The notes under the pieces are model-generated. The model searched no databases. It was not told the origin of the DNA and saw only the letters and a program-made list of their open reading frames with translations. This document shows positions 39,708-48,048 of a stretch of 64,000 nucleotides of DNA, in pieces. This stretch comes from Fodinibius salsisoli. Lineage in GTDB: Bacteria; Bacteroidota; Rhodothermia; Balneolales; Balneolaceae. Position numbers and translations under genes: made by a program. The first letter of the stretch is position 1; every line of letters starts with the position of its first letter. Location of the stretch: positions 62,001 through 126,000 of the forward strand of contig NZ_JAGGJA010000007.1 of assembly GCF_026229185.1 (NCBI RefSeq), read 5' to 3'.

Positions 39708-40049
39708 TTACTTATCACTTATTTCAACGATCTTCTCTCCACCTTCAAGCAGTTCTTTGGCTTTAGGTAATGTTTTAGAAAGGATCTCTCTCATTTTTGC
39801 ATTAGATGTATTACCACAGGTTACCCAAATAATTTGTGGAGGTGGGCCATGTTTGGCAACTAATTCCGTAAAGTCATCATCTTTGCTCATTACTACTACG
39901 TCCTGTTTTCGGGCTTCCTCGAAGATTTCATAATCCAAGGCATCTCTTAAACCCACGGCGCGGACAGATTGTGCTTCAATCTCTTGATAGGTACGATTAA
40001 TCCAGGCAGCAATAGCGGGAGAAAGTTGTGCATCTATCCATATTTTCAT
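39708..40049 (-). CDS. DUF5615 family PIN-like protein (probable toxin)
   Basis: A 113-residue protein of the DUF5615/Mut7-C-like PIN-fold group. It starts MKIWIDAQLSPAIAAWI, with the first acidic residue D6, and has RDALDYEIFEEARKQDVVVMSKD with further acidic residues (SKDDDFTEL). PIN folds are usually metal-dependent ribonucleases. It overlaps the upstream DUF433 gene by 4 bases (start inside the partner's stop), a classic toxin-antitoxin pairing. Toxicity is inferred and not shown. Confidence 0.85.
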   Translation of the reverse strand: MKIWIDAQLSPAIAAWINRTYQEIEAQSVRAVGLRDALDYEIFEEARKQDVVVMSKDDDFTELVAKHGPPPQIIWVTCGNTSNAKMREILSKTLPKAKELLEGGEKIVEISDK

Positions 40050-40270
40050 GCTGCAATAACAGGATGATTGATTTTGCTGCTGGCATATTTCAGAGCTGCT
40101 TCGATGTCTTCTTTTTCCAGATCAGGTAACTCTTCCAAAACTTGATCTTGGGTTAAACCAGAAGCTAGTAAATCAAGCACATCAATGACACGGATTCTCA
40201 TGCCACGAATGCAAGGACGACCACCACATTGATCAGGATTTACGGTAATACGTTTTTTCCAATTGCTCAT
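40046..40270 (-). CDS. DUF433 family protein (probable antitoxin)
   Basis: A 74-residue protein with the DUF433 signature: ITVNPDQCGGRPCIRGMRI, then VLDLLASGLTQDQVLEELPDL and EDIEAALKYAS. DUF433 proteins have a winged or helix-turn-helix fold and are often paired with DUF5615 nucleases as a type II toxin-antitoxin-like module. It is the first gene of the pair and borders the repeat-rich gene desert, a common place for such modules. Confidence 0.87.
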   Translation of the reverse strand: MSNWKKRITVNPDQCGGRPCIRGMRIRVIDVLDLLASGLTQDQVLEELPDLEKEDIEAALKYASSKINHPVIAA

Positions 40271-40519
40271 GGCTATGTAGCATTAATTAATGATTACAAA
40301 AATAAACATACAGAAATAGCGTGAAATATCATAGGCACAGGTAGATAATTGAAAGCCACCTAACACACTCTTATATGTACCACTCCTATGGTACACACCA
40401 GATGCCTAACATTCAAGAAGATGTCCTGCAGTGAGTTAGGAATATCATATGTGGTAAGGAGCATAAAATAGCTCCCTATATCTACATATCACATAGCGAC
40501 ACCTTGACATCGTCATACA

Positions 40520-40663
40520 GGGCTTATTAGCCCCCCTATAGTAAAGCGGACCATTTCACTATAGGGAAGTAGGGTTGTTCACTACCCTGAAGTACCCTGT
40601 TTCAGGGTAGTAAAGCGGTCTACGTAAGGAAACGGGCTAAAAAGCGACAAAATGGCGCTTTTT
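40520..40663. repeat. Cluster of four hairpins
   Basis: GGGCT/AGCCC (40520-40533); CCCTATAGT (40534-40542) with ACTATAGGG (40558-40566); ACTACCCTGAA (40581-40591) with TTCAGGGTAGT (40601-40611), an 11-bp perfect arm; and TAAAAAGCG/CGCTTTTTA (40638-40664). The unit TAGTAAAGCGG occurs twice, about 70 bases apart. The last hairpin resembles a terminator. Confidence 0.75.
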
Positions 40664-40691
40664 ATGCTACCGTTATACCGTACCCTGGCCT

Positions 40692-40740
40692 TTGCGAAGT
40701 CTTCGCAAGCCCTACGCACGATCTTCGCGTAGTGCTTGCG
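40692..40740. repeat. Nested palindromes (branched fold)
   Basis: TTGCGAAG/CTTCGCAA (40692-40708) is a near-perfect palindrome. CTACGC/GCGTAG (40712-40717 and 40727-40732) forms a second arm, and CGCAAGC (40704-40710) can alternatively pair with GCTTGCG (40734-40740) as an outer stem. The two folds are mutually exclusive in part. Confidence 0.65.
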
Positions 40741-40912
40741 ACGGCTCTGCACGGGAAGGACAGCTAATACATTCTCATATAACTATTTCTTCTTTGTTCA
40801 CTTTTGTATCGCTCCCCTACATTGGTATTCACCGGCTCTTGTTATTCATTATAAGCACTTTTGTGTCGACAAAAGTGGAGCAAGTAGTTTTTTAATAGAA
40901 CTCCCTTCCGCC

Positions 40913-40970
40913 TTTTGGCTTGACCCTTCCGAAAGGTCGGAACCAGCAAGCTGGGGCTCGTAAAAACTCA
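40913..40970 (+). repeat. Dispersed repeat module A, copy 1
   Basis: A 58-base stretch beginning TTTTGGCTTGACCCTTCC and containing CGGAACCAGCAA (40938-40949). It is similar along its length to 46384-46440. Confidence 0.7.
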
Positions 40971-41265
40971 AGAAGAATTTAACTCCTCGGTGCTGGCAAC
41001 TTCCACTGCCGCTGATGACGGTTTGCAGGCAGCACCTCGTCAGACAGAAATTCTTCTGGTGGGTCTTGTCACTTCTTTTCTGTAATGAAAACAACAAACT
41101 ATAAGAACTGTGCCTTTGGCCTTCCGGCCTAACATAAATTCTGCTGGGACAAGCGACCGAAGCCGAAGTGTCAAAAAATCATTTCCTGTCTGAAAGTTGC
41201 CGCTTTTGGCAACTTGAGTTAAATGATTTTAGCGGAGGCGGAGCGAGCGACAGCAGGAATTTATT

Positions 41266-41294
41266 CAGCCGGTGAGTTTTTTGATTACTTTTTT
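41266..41294 (+). repeat. Dispersed repeat module B, copy 1
   Basis: A 29-base block starting CAGCCGGTGAG and ending in a run of six T. It is identical, base for base, to 41990-42018. The flanks are also related, with a following A-rich stretch and GATAGAA/AATAGAA. Confidence 0.85.
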
Positions 41295-41574
41295 GCTCAT
41301 TCAAAAAAGTGATAGAAGGTTGGCATTGTTCCAAAAATGGGGAAGGTAACTCTTATTATCTCCGCCTTTTGGCATGATCCAAAAGGCTGGTAAAAGATCT
41401 AGGGCCCACTACGCCGAAGTAGCATAGCTACGTAGGCTGTACTGGAAATTTCTTGGCTGCGCTCATGGCCTTCGTGCTGTATAAATTCAATGGTCCTTTA
41501 ACTGTTTTACCCTCGAGTTGAAATATCACCGGTATGAATTTATACGGTCGCACTCCACCCTTTCGCGCTATTCG

Positions 41575-41645
41575 CCAACAAATTTAAGGCCGATGGTACT
41601 TCGGTTCATAGGTTGGACCTTCATTTCAGCGTTAGTATCTCTTCA
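41575..41645 (+). repeat. Dispersed repeat module C, copy 1
   Basis: Begins CCAACAAATTTAAGGCC (41575-41591), identical over 17 bases to 42118-42134, with weaker similarity continuing for about 45 more bases (GACCTTC present in both). Confidence 0.75.
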
Positions 41646-41648
41646 ATA

Positions 41649-41664
41649 TTCCGGCCTAACGAAT
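41649..41664 (+). repeat. Dispersed repeat module D, copy 1
   Basis: TTCCGGCCTAACGAAT, identical to 46307-46322. The first 12 bases also occur at 41122-41133. Confidence 0.7.
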
Positions 41665-41989
41665 CATGGGCGGAGGTTGAAGGATGGCCAGGATCATTTC
41701 ATACCGGTGCCATTTGGGAATCTGAGCCGTAACGGGAAGGACCATTGAAATGATCCCATCCAAGACCAGAGCGTACCATGATTCTCAGCCGGTGGGACCT
41801 CTCAGTCGTAGATTTTGCTTATGTTTTAAATTCTGATTCCCTATACAACCCGGCCTCAGGATTGTGAAGGTGTTGGGTTGCCGGAGAGCGACGAGGATCA
41901 GAAAGAATGGTGGTCTGAATCCCGACTGCTCGGGATGAGTTTCCATTCTTTCCCGAGACAGCGATGCGGTATACACCTGAAGAATCCAT

Positions 41990-42018
41990 CAGCCGGTGAG
42001 TTTTTTGATTACTTTTTT
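41990..42018 (+). repeat. Dispersed repeat module B, copy 2
   Basis: Exact 29-base copy of 41266-41294. Confidence 0.85.
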
Positions 42019-42117
42019 CATCACTGAAAAATAGTAATAGAACAAGGAATCGTTAAATTAGTATTTACTTCTTCTCTTCCACCTTTTGCCGTGTCCCGTC
42101 CATACGGGGGCTTGATC

Positions 42118-42188
42118 CCAACAAATTTAAGGCCAAGGGTATTTCAGTTCAAGAGACAGACCTTCTTTTCTATAATTAGAGCTCTTCC
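42118..42188 (+). repeat. Dispersed repeat module C, copy 2
   Basis: Related to 41575-41645. Spacing from module B differs between copies, so this is a mosaic and not one tandem duplication. Confidence 0.7.
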
Positions 42189-42305
42189 TCATGCCGGGGG
42201 TTAGGTTTCAGGGATGGGTTACGTTGCCAAGTTCCTCTTTTACTCTATCCTTAAAATTTCTTAAAGTAGTGACTGTATGTTCCTTGTAATCCAATTATTT
42301 ATCAA

Positions 42306-45068
42306 ATGACATCTTTTCGGCACGCTACCCTTATTCTTGCCTTTATGTTGCTAATCACGTCTGCACTAATGGCCCAACAGAAGAAACTTGAACCTGAAGA
42401 TTATGGCCAGTGGGAGCGTATAACGTCAACGGAACTTTCCTCCAATGGACAGTGGTTTGCCTACAACATTGAGTTAATGGATGGCGACGGCTGGCTGACC
42501 ATCAAAAAGGTAGGCGCCGACACAACGGAAGACCATAAGGTTATGCACGGCATGCGGCCGGACTTTTCCAATGATAATCAATGGGTGGCCTTCCTTATTG
42601 GCGTATCCGAAGATCAACAAAAGAAGCTGGAGAAGCAGAAAAAGCCCGTCCGGTATGACCTGGGGCTAATGAACCTTGCCACCAGCGAGGTTGATACCTT
42701 CAAGAAGGTGCAACGGTATCAATTTTCGGAAAATGGAAAACACCTGGTCATCAACAAGTATCCACCGAAAGAGAGCAAGACCGAGGGCGCTGACATTATC
42801 CTGCGTAATTTGGCCCAAGGCACTAACCAGCTGATCGGCAACGTCTCGGAATACCAGTTCAACGATTCGGCCAATAAACTGGCCGTGCTGCTGGATGCAA
42901 CCAATGATTTTGGCAATGGCGTGCACCTCTATGATTTATCGACGGGTCGCATAACTATTTTGGACAGCGATACCACCAATTACAAAGATCTCACCTGGAA
43001 TGATGCCGGTACCGCCCTGGCCTTTCTCAAAGAGCGGGAAGATGAGGGGTTTAAAGAGGCCACCAACCTGGTCTATGCTTATCCAGACATCAAGAACTCT
43101 CTTGATAAAAAGGTTTTTGATCAGCGTGATAATACCACCTTCCCAGACAGTTTCCGGGTCGTCGATTACCGGTCACCCGAATGGTCGGAAGATGGAGAGA
43201 CGCTGTTTTTTGGCATCAAAGAATGGGAGGCTACGCCAGAAGATGACAAAGAAAAGAAGCAAGAGGCCGACTCTACGGAACAAAAGGATAAAGATCTGGA
43301 TGAAGATCTCGATCCCTCGAATGTGGAAGTCTGGCACTGGAAAGATGACGATATCCAGCCTCGCCAAGAAGTTATGGCTGATTCGGAACGGAAATCAAAC
43401 TACCTGTCCGCCTGGCACGTAGAAGACAATTCCTTTGTACAGCTGGGCTCCAAGAAGTTTGAGCGCATTCAGCTTACCGGGGATCAACAGCATGCCATCG
43501 GATATAACCCCACCCCCTTCGAACCCACCTTTGAGGAAGAATGGCGTGAGGTGCACCTCATTGATGTGCACGCCGGTGAAGCAGAGAAAATTCTTGATAA
43601 ACAGGAGAATATCCGGACCTCTCCCGACGGACAGTACCTTCTGTACTTTGAAAATCAAAACTGGTGGAGCTACAATATTTCTGAGGGACAGAAGACCAAT
43701 CTAACGGAAGAAATTGATACCCAGTTTGAGGATTTCACCAATGTAAACGGTCGTCAGTATCGGCGCCCCTTTGGCACCGGTCAGTGGGCGGAAGACGATA
43801 GCTGGGTGCTTCTCTATGATCAATATAACGTCTATAAAGTTTGGGCGGATGGCAGCGACTATAAAAAGCTAACCGAGGGAACCGCAGACCGTATTCGGTA
43901 CCGGCAGGCATACATCGACTATGGGGAGGACTATGAGGGCATCCCAGCTGACCAACCCATCTATTTAACGATGTATGGTGATAAGTCCAAAAAACGGGGC
44001 TTTGCTGAGCTTACATCCGACGATGAACGCCGGACACTGAAATTTGAGGATCAAATCTTTAACCGGCTTTCCAAGGCTGACTCTACAAACCAGTTTGTCT
44101 ATCAGGTGCAATCTGCGACCGACTCGCCGGACTTCTTCCATGTGGACGATTCCTTCGATGATGCTACCACCTTAACGCATACCAACCTGCAGCAGGATGA
44201 TTATTACTGGGCCGATGATGAGCTTATCACCTTCACCAACGAGCGGGGCGAAGAGCTGGAAGGACGGCTGCTATATCCTGCCAATTACCAGCCGGGCAAA
44301 AAATACCCGATGATCACCTATATCTATGAAGAACGTTCGCAGACCATGCACAGCTACAGCATGCCCTCACGGAAAAGCCCTTATAATTTTCGCCGATTTT
44401 CCTCCGAAGACTACTTTGTCTTTCAACCGGACATCACCTATGAGTTGCGCGATCCGGGTATATCAGCGGTTGAAAGTGTGGTCCCGGCGGTTGAAAAGGT
44501 TATGGAGACCGGCATGATCAACGAAGATCAAATCGGGCTTACCGGCCACTCCTGGGGTGCTTATCAAACGACCTTTATTGTTACTCAAACAGACCTGTTT
44601 AATTCGGCCGTGGCCGGGGCGCCGCTTACGAATATGGTCAGCATGTACAATTCGATTTACTGGAATTCCGGGATGACAGACGCCCGGATTTTTGAAACCA
44701 GCCAGGGTCGTTTCCCGGATCCCTGGTGGAAGGACTGGGATAACTTTATAGAAAACTCTCCTATCTTTAATATGGAGAATATGAATACGCCCCTGCTCGT
44801 AGAGTTCGGTACCGATGATGGGGCCGTGGATTTCAACCAGGGCGTAGAGCTCTATAATACCATGCGGCGCATGCAGCATCCCTTTGTGATGCTGGTTTAT
44901 GAAGGAGAAAACCATGGGCTGGCTCGTGAGGAAAACCAGATTGATTATGCTACCCGTGCGTTCCAGTGGCATGAGCACTACTTGCTGGGCAAAGAACCCG
45001 CTGACTGGATTAAAGAAGGACTGCCTTTTTTAGAACGTCCTGCAATGCAAGAGAAAGAAGAGGATTAA
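42306..45068 (+). CDS. Secreted S9 family (prolyl oligopeptidase-like) serine peptidase
   Basis: A 920-residue secreted peptidase with an N-terminal beta-propeller and a C-terminal alpha/beta-hydrolase domain. A signal peptide ends near ALMAQ (about residue 23). The propeller has repeated blades such as LSSNGQWFAY and TSPDGQYLLYF. The catalytic triad is S749 in GHSWGAYQ, Asp at 837/838 in FGTDDGAVD and H870 in EGENHGL. The family cleaves small peptides, and these large members are common in Bacteroidota. It is followed after 6 bases by two small membrane protein genes that may be co-transcribed. Confidence 0.93.
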   Translation: MTSFRHATLILAFMLLITSALMAQQKKLEPEDYGQWERITSTELSSNGQWFAYNIELMDGDGWLTIKKVGADTTEDHKVMHGMRPDFSNDNQWVAFLIGVSEDQQKKLEKQKKPVRYDLGLMNLATSEVDTFKKVQRYQFSENGKHLVINKYPPKESKTEGADIILRNLAQGTNQLIGNVSEYQFNDSANKLAVLLDATNDFGNGVHLYDLSTGRITILDSDTTNYKDLTWNDAGTALAFLKEREDEGFKEATNLVYAYPDIKNSLDKKVFDQRDNTTFPDSFRVVDYRSPEWSEDGETLFFGIKEWEATPEDDKEKKQEADSTEQKDKDLDEDLDPSNVEVWHWKDDDIQPRQEVMADSERKSNYLSAWHVEDNSFVQLGSKKFERIQLTGDQQHAIGYNPTPFEPTFEEEWREVHLIDVHAGEAEKILDKQENIRTSPDGQYLLYFENQNWWSYNISEGQKTNLTEEIDTQFEDFTNVNGRQYRRPFGTGQWAEDDSWVLLYDQYNVYKVWADGSDYKKLTEGTADRIRYRQAYIDYGEDYEGIPADQPIYLTMYGDKSKKRGFAELTSDDERRTLKFEDQIFNRLSKADSTNQFVYQVQSATDSPDFFHVDDSFDDATTLTHTNLQQDDYYWADDELITFTNERGEELEGRLLYPANYQPGKKYPMITYIYEERSQTMHSYSMPSRKSPYNFRRFSSEDYFVFQPDITYELRDPGISAVESVVPAVEKVMETGMINEDQIGLTGHSWGAYQTTFIVTQTDLFNSAVAGAPLTNMVSMYNSIYWNSGMTDARIFETSQGRFPDPWWKDWDNFIENSPIFNMENMNTPLLVEFGTDDGAVDFNQGVELYNTMRRMQHPFVMLVYEGENHGLAREENQIDYATRAFQWHEHYLLGKEPADWIKEGLPFLERPAMQEKEED

Positions 45069-45074
45069 CGTCTG

Positions 45075-45536
45075 ATGAAACATTCAGAATCATACACTAT
45101 ATCACCACCCAGCCGATTCAAGTTTTTCAGGTGGCTGCGATACCTTGGAATCATATTGGCTATCGTTTACTTTTGGCTAACTATTGACAGCTATCAACAA
45201 GACGGCTGGGTATTCACGACCATACTGAATGGTCTTACGGGGGTTATCTGGCTGGGAATCACCTACAGCTATTTTAGAATCCCGGTATTCGGTTCTAAAA
45301 TTGGCATCTCTTCCGACGGTATTACCTTTAAAGAACAAGGGGAACCTCAATCTATCGGCTGGAAACAGCTGCAACGGATCAACATGACCAACAACTCGAT
45401 ATTTCTGAGCCTCGAAAATAATCCGGACAAAGAACTAAACATTTCCTATTTGGAATACAAGCAGTTACAGGAGGCAAAGAAACGGATACAATCATTCAGT
45501 ACTAATCATCAAATTGAATTTTCATCTAAGTATTGA
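45075..45536 (+). CDS. Small membrane protein with PH-like C-terminal domain (unknown)
   Basis: A 153-residue protein with two transmembrane helices at about 20-37 and 44-64, followed by a ~80-residue soluble part. That part has alternating beta-strand pattern (GISSDGITFKEQGEPQSIGW) and a final helix (EYKQLQEAKKRIQSF). This layout is similar to bacterial PH-domain membrane proteins, but I cannot assign it firmly. The next gene encodes a protein with the same layout. It starts 6 bases after the peptidase stop. Confidence 0.65.
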   Translation: MKHSESYTISPPSRFKFFRWLRYLGIILAIVYFWLTIDSYQQDGWVFTTILNGLTGVIWLGITYSYFRIPVFGSKIGISSDGITFKEQGEPQSIGWKQLQRINMTNNSIFLSLENNPDKELNISYLEYKQLQEAKKRIQSFSTNHQIEFSSKY

Positions 45537-45540
45537 TGTG

Positions 45541-46011
45541 ATGCAAACGCTCAACCTCCAATCCAATCATTCGAGCACCTTCGCTAAAATTATGCGTGTT
45601 CTTCTCGGTCTTTGGGGATTAATGTACATCACCTCTTTCTTCGGCACCTACTTTAACGGCGATGAATTAACCTGGATACTTATTCTACAGGGAATTGTAG
45701 GCGTTGCCCTGGTGGCAGCTGCTCTGCTTGGCACTCAGTTTGGTAATCCCAAAGAGGTTACGCTCAATGCTGATTTTATACGTACTGATGAAGGTGCATC
45801 CTATACCCGAACCGCTTATTGGAAAAAGATTGATTCTTTATCGCTCATGCGTTTTGGTATTCGGATTACCTATCAAAGCGGCACTCCTGAACGATTTCGT
45901 CTTCCTTTTTTAAGCACCAAAGAATTTAAAGCATTAGAAGATTGGCTGATTGATAAAACGGCTCGGCAAGGAATCACTTTTTCTAAAAAGCCGTGGTGGA
46001 AGCTGTTTTAG
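45541..46011 (+). CDS. Small membrane protein, paralog-like partner of the preceding gene
   Basis: A 156-residue protein with two transmembrane helices at about 18-36 and 44-65 (LTWILILQGIVGVALVAAALL), followed by a beta-rich domain (VTLNADFIRTDEGASYTRTA) and a final helix (STKEFKALEDWLIDK). The architecture matches the upstream protein, although direct identity is low by eye. I prefer the ATG at 45541; a TTG at 45514 would overlap the upstream gene. The function is unknown. The pair sits 3' of the S9 peptidase. Confidence 0.62.
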   Translation: MQTLNLQSNHSSTFAKIMRVLLGLWGLMYITSFFGTYFNGDELTWILILQGIVGVALVAAALLGTQFGNPKEVTLNADFIRTDEGASYTRTAYWKKIDSLSLMRFGIRITYQSGTPERFRLPFLSTKEFKALEDWLIDKTARQGITFSKKPWWKLF

Positions 46012-46306
46012 TTTAGAATTCTCATAGATGGCTGGTATCTAATTTCCATTGCCCCCTCACCTTTCAAACATTGGCTAAGCTCTGCTGAAAAAATTATCGC
46101 TGTCGCCCAAAATGGCTGTGTTAGTTTATTAAGGCTTCTTACTGTCTCCCTTCCCTGCTTGTAGGGATGGGTCAAAAATAGCATGGTTTTCCAAGCTCAT
46201 AACCTCCCAGCATCCGGTATCTGGAATCTAAAAAACCGCTCCCCCCCTCAAGGGGAGATTACAAATTCTTGCACAGATCAATCAATTCCGGCTTTGAAAT
46301 CCAACC

Positions 46307-46322
46307 TTCCGGCCTAACGAAT
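46307..46322 (+). repeat. Dispersed repeat module D, copy 2
   Basis: TTCCGGCCTAACGAAT, identical to 41649-41664. Confidence 0.7.
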
Positions 46323-46383
46323 ACTGTGTGGGACCAAAGATGATCAGAATATTCTAATTTATTGAATCAAATTTCATTCCACA

Positions 46384-46440
46384 TTTTGGATTGATCCTTC
46401 CTAAGACTCGGAACCAGCAAACTGGAGTTCATAAACAATC
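46384..46440 (+). repeat. Dispersed repeat module A, copy 2
   Basis: TTTTGGATTGATCCTTCC then CGGAACCAGCAA (46409-46420), aligned over ~57 bases with 40913-40970. Confidence 0.7.
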
Positions 46441-46443
46441 TCC

Positions 46444-47253
46444 TTAAAACACTTCTGTGAGTAACTTTATAGCCATACCCACCGCCAGCAGCGAAAAGGC
46501 ATATTGCAAATACTGACGCTTGATCTTGAGATTGAAAAACGCTCCCACAAATCCGCCTAAAAGCCCACCCACAGCCAATGGCAGGGCTGCGCCAAAATCC
46601 ACATAGCCAATATGATAGGGCGTCAGGGTCTGGGTAGTTCCATTAAAGAATGCCAGTTGCATCCATCCCGAGAGAGAAATAAGCACAATAGCCAATGAAG
46701 AGATACTGACTGACTTTACGAATGCTTTTTTATACCACAAGTTCATCAGCGGGACCATAACACCCCCGCCGCCAATGCCTGCCAGCGCGGCGACGAAGCC
46801 TCCCAATCCACCGGTTACTGTAGCTTGTTTCCCGGTTATCGGTTCATGGTTCTGCTGCGTGGTAGTCTGATTCTGCGATCCCCGCCGATAAAACATATAG
46901 GCCACATAGATCAACAGGAGGCTAAAAAAGATGACGAACACCTGTTGACTGTAGTAGTCTGAGGTGATGACCAGCTTTCCCAGAAACACTCCTCCGGCTC
47001 CTAACACCCCTACTTTTAATCCCTCAATCCAGAATATATTATCTTGCCCGTATTGACGGATAGAGCTACCCGTTGCGGCAATGAACGTGCAAAACAGTGA
47101 ACTTCCGATGGTTAACACGACCGGATCCTCGATACCCGCATCACTGAAGACCACAAAGAGGATGGGGGTAAATAAGACCCCGCCTCCCAGTCCAAAGAGT
47201 CCCGCTACAATTCCTGCTATTAATCCCAGCCCTAATAAAAGAAGAAATTCCAT
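46444..47253 (-). CDS. TSUP family transporter (sulfite exporter TauE/SafE-like)
   Basis: An integral membrane permease of about eight helices and 269 residues. It has the duplicated glycine motif of the family: GLFGLGGGVLFTPIL near residue 20 and AGIGGGGVMVPLMNL near 160. Family members export sulfite, sulfoacetate or other small organic anions; the substrate here is unknown. It begins one base after the phzF stop region (genes abut at 47253/47254), so both form a two-gene operon. Confidence 0.9.
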   Translation of the reverse strand: MEFLLLLGLGLIAGIVAGLFGLGGGVLFTPILFVVFSDAGIEDPVVLTIGSSLFCTFIAATGSSIRQYGQDNIFWIEGLKVGVLGAGGVFLGKLVITSDYYSQQVFVIFFSLLLIYVAYMFYRRGSQNQTTTQQNHEPITGKQATVTGGLGGFVAALAGIGGGGVMVPLMNLWYKKAFVKSVSISSLAIVLISLSGWMQLAFFNGTTQTLTPYHIGYVDFGAALPLAVGGLLGGFVGAFFNLKIKRQYLQYAFSLLAVGMAIKLLTEVF

Positions 47254-48048
47254 TTATAACGTTATTTCTCCCTTCAAATAGGTTTTTGCTTGTCCACTCA
47301 GGATAACACGATCCCCCTTCAGCTCGCAATTGACGGTCCCTCCCCGCTTAGAAAGTTGTCGGCCCACCAGGCGATTCTTGCCCAATACCTTGCTCCAATA
47401 AGGGGTAAGCATTGTATGAGCAGAGCCTGTTACCGGATCTTCATCTACCCCCACAGCCGGGGCAAAAAAGCGAGATACAAAATCTGCCTCTTCTTCATCA
47501 GCAGGCGCGGTTACTATGACGCCGCGTCCATCAATTTGGGCTAACAGACGCATATTGGGAGTCAGGTTAAGTACCTCTTGCTCTGTATCCAGTACACATA
47601 GGTGATCCATATCGCTATAGACCTCATTACACTCTACCCCTAATGCCTGCTCCAGTAAAGGCGGGGCCTCTGTAACATTACAGGTGCTTGCCGGGAAATC
47701 CATCACCAACTGCTCTCCTTCTCTCCGGACGGTTAACGGTCCACTCAGCGTCTGAAACTTAATGCTCTCTTCCTCATATCCGAGGTGTTTAAAAAGGACG
47801 TGAGCAGAAGCCAACGTGGCGTGTCCACAGAGCTGGACTTCCGTTACCGGCGTAAACCAGCGCAGTCGATAGCCGTTCTCCTCCTTCACAAAAAAGGCTG
47901 TTTCAGCAAGATTATTCTCCATCGCTATCTTTTGCATCTGCTCTTTCGGCAACCATTCCTCCAAAGGACAGATGGCCGCAGGATTCCCGGCAAATATCTC
48001 TGTAGCAAAAGCATCAACTTGGTAAATAGGCAGTGTCATAACATCCAT
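47254..48048 (-). CDS. PhzF family isomerase/epimerase-fold protein
   Basis: A 264-residue protein of the diaminopimelate-epimerase fold. It starts LPIYQVDAFATEIFAGNPAAI and has NNLAETAFFV with the family's catalytic Glu, FTPVTEVQLCGHATLASAHV, and DEDPVTGSAHTMLTPYW. PhzF isomerises an intermediate of phenazine synthesis, but most such proteins, including this one outside a phenazine cluster, have unknown substrates. ATGs at 48048 and 48039 are both possible. It is the first gene of the pair with the TSUP permease. A minus-strand terminator lies 180-220 bases upstream. Confidence 0.9.
   Translation of the reverse strand: MDVMTLPIYQVDAFATEIFAGNPAAICPLEEWLPKEQMQKIAMENNLAETAFFVKEENGYRLRWFTPVTEVQLCGHATLASAHVLFKHLGYEEESIKFQTLSGPLTVRREGEQLVMDFPASTCNVTEAPPLLEQALGVECNEVYSDMDHLCVLDTEQEVLNLTPNMRLLAQIDGRGVIVTAPADEEEADFVSRFFAPAVGVDEDPVTGSAHTMLTPYWSKVLGKNRLVGRQLSKRGGTVNCELKGDRVILSGQAKTYLKGEITL

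Larger units (their letters stand above)
40271..42305. other. 2-kb gene-poor, repeat-rich region
   Basis: No reading frame here has family features; short frames such as one with PSAFWLDPSERSEPASWGS are of the type often called as spurious genes over repeats. The region holds multiple palindromes (40520-40740), GC-skewed low-quality frames, and repeat modules listed separately. It looks like decayed mobile DNA or accumulated intergenic repeats. No transposase remnant could be identified by eye. Confidence 0.7.
46012..46443. other. Intergenic region with repeat modules
   Basis: No gene seen in 432 bases. It contains copies of modules D (46307-46322) and A (46384-46440) shared with the 40-42 kb region, and a C-rich stretch (CTCCCCCCCTCAAGGGGAG) near 46236-46257. 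Confidence 0.7.

Noticed and set aside
40736-40963. Short frame ending in PSAFWLDPSERSEPASWGS as a gene
   Set aside because: It runs across a dispersed repeat module and has no start context, domain or plausible composition; such frames are a known annotation artefact over repeats.
40271-42305. CRISPR array
   Set aside because: Repeats are few, irregularly spaced and of different types; there are no evenly spaced direct repeats with unique spacers and no cas genes.
40271-42305. Insertion sequence remnant
   Set aside because: No transposase-like frame or matched terminal inverted repeats with target duplication could be recognized.
45514-45540. TTG start for the second small membrane protein
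   Set aside because: It would overlap the preceding gene, and the ATG at 45541 gives a normal N-terminus before the first membrane helix.
47254-48048. Phenazine biosynthesis cluster
   Set aside because: Only a single PhzF-family gene is present, with no phzA-E or G neighbours; the family is widespread with other roles.
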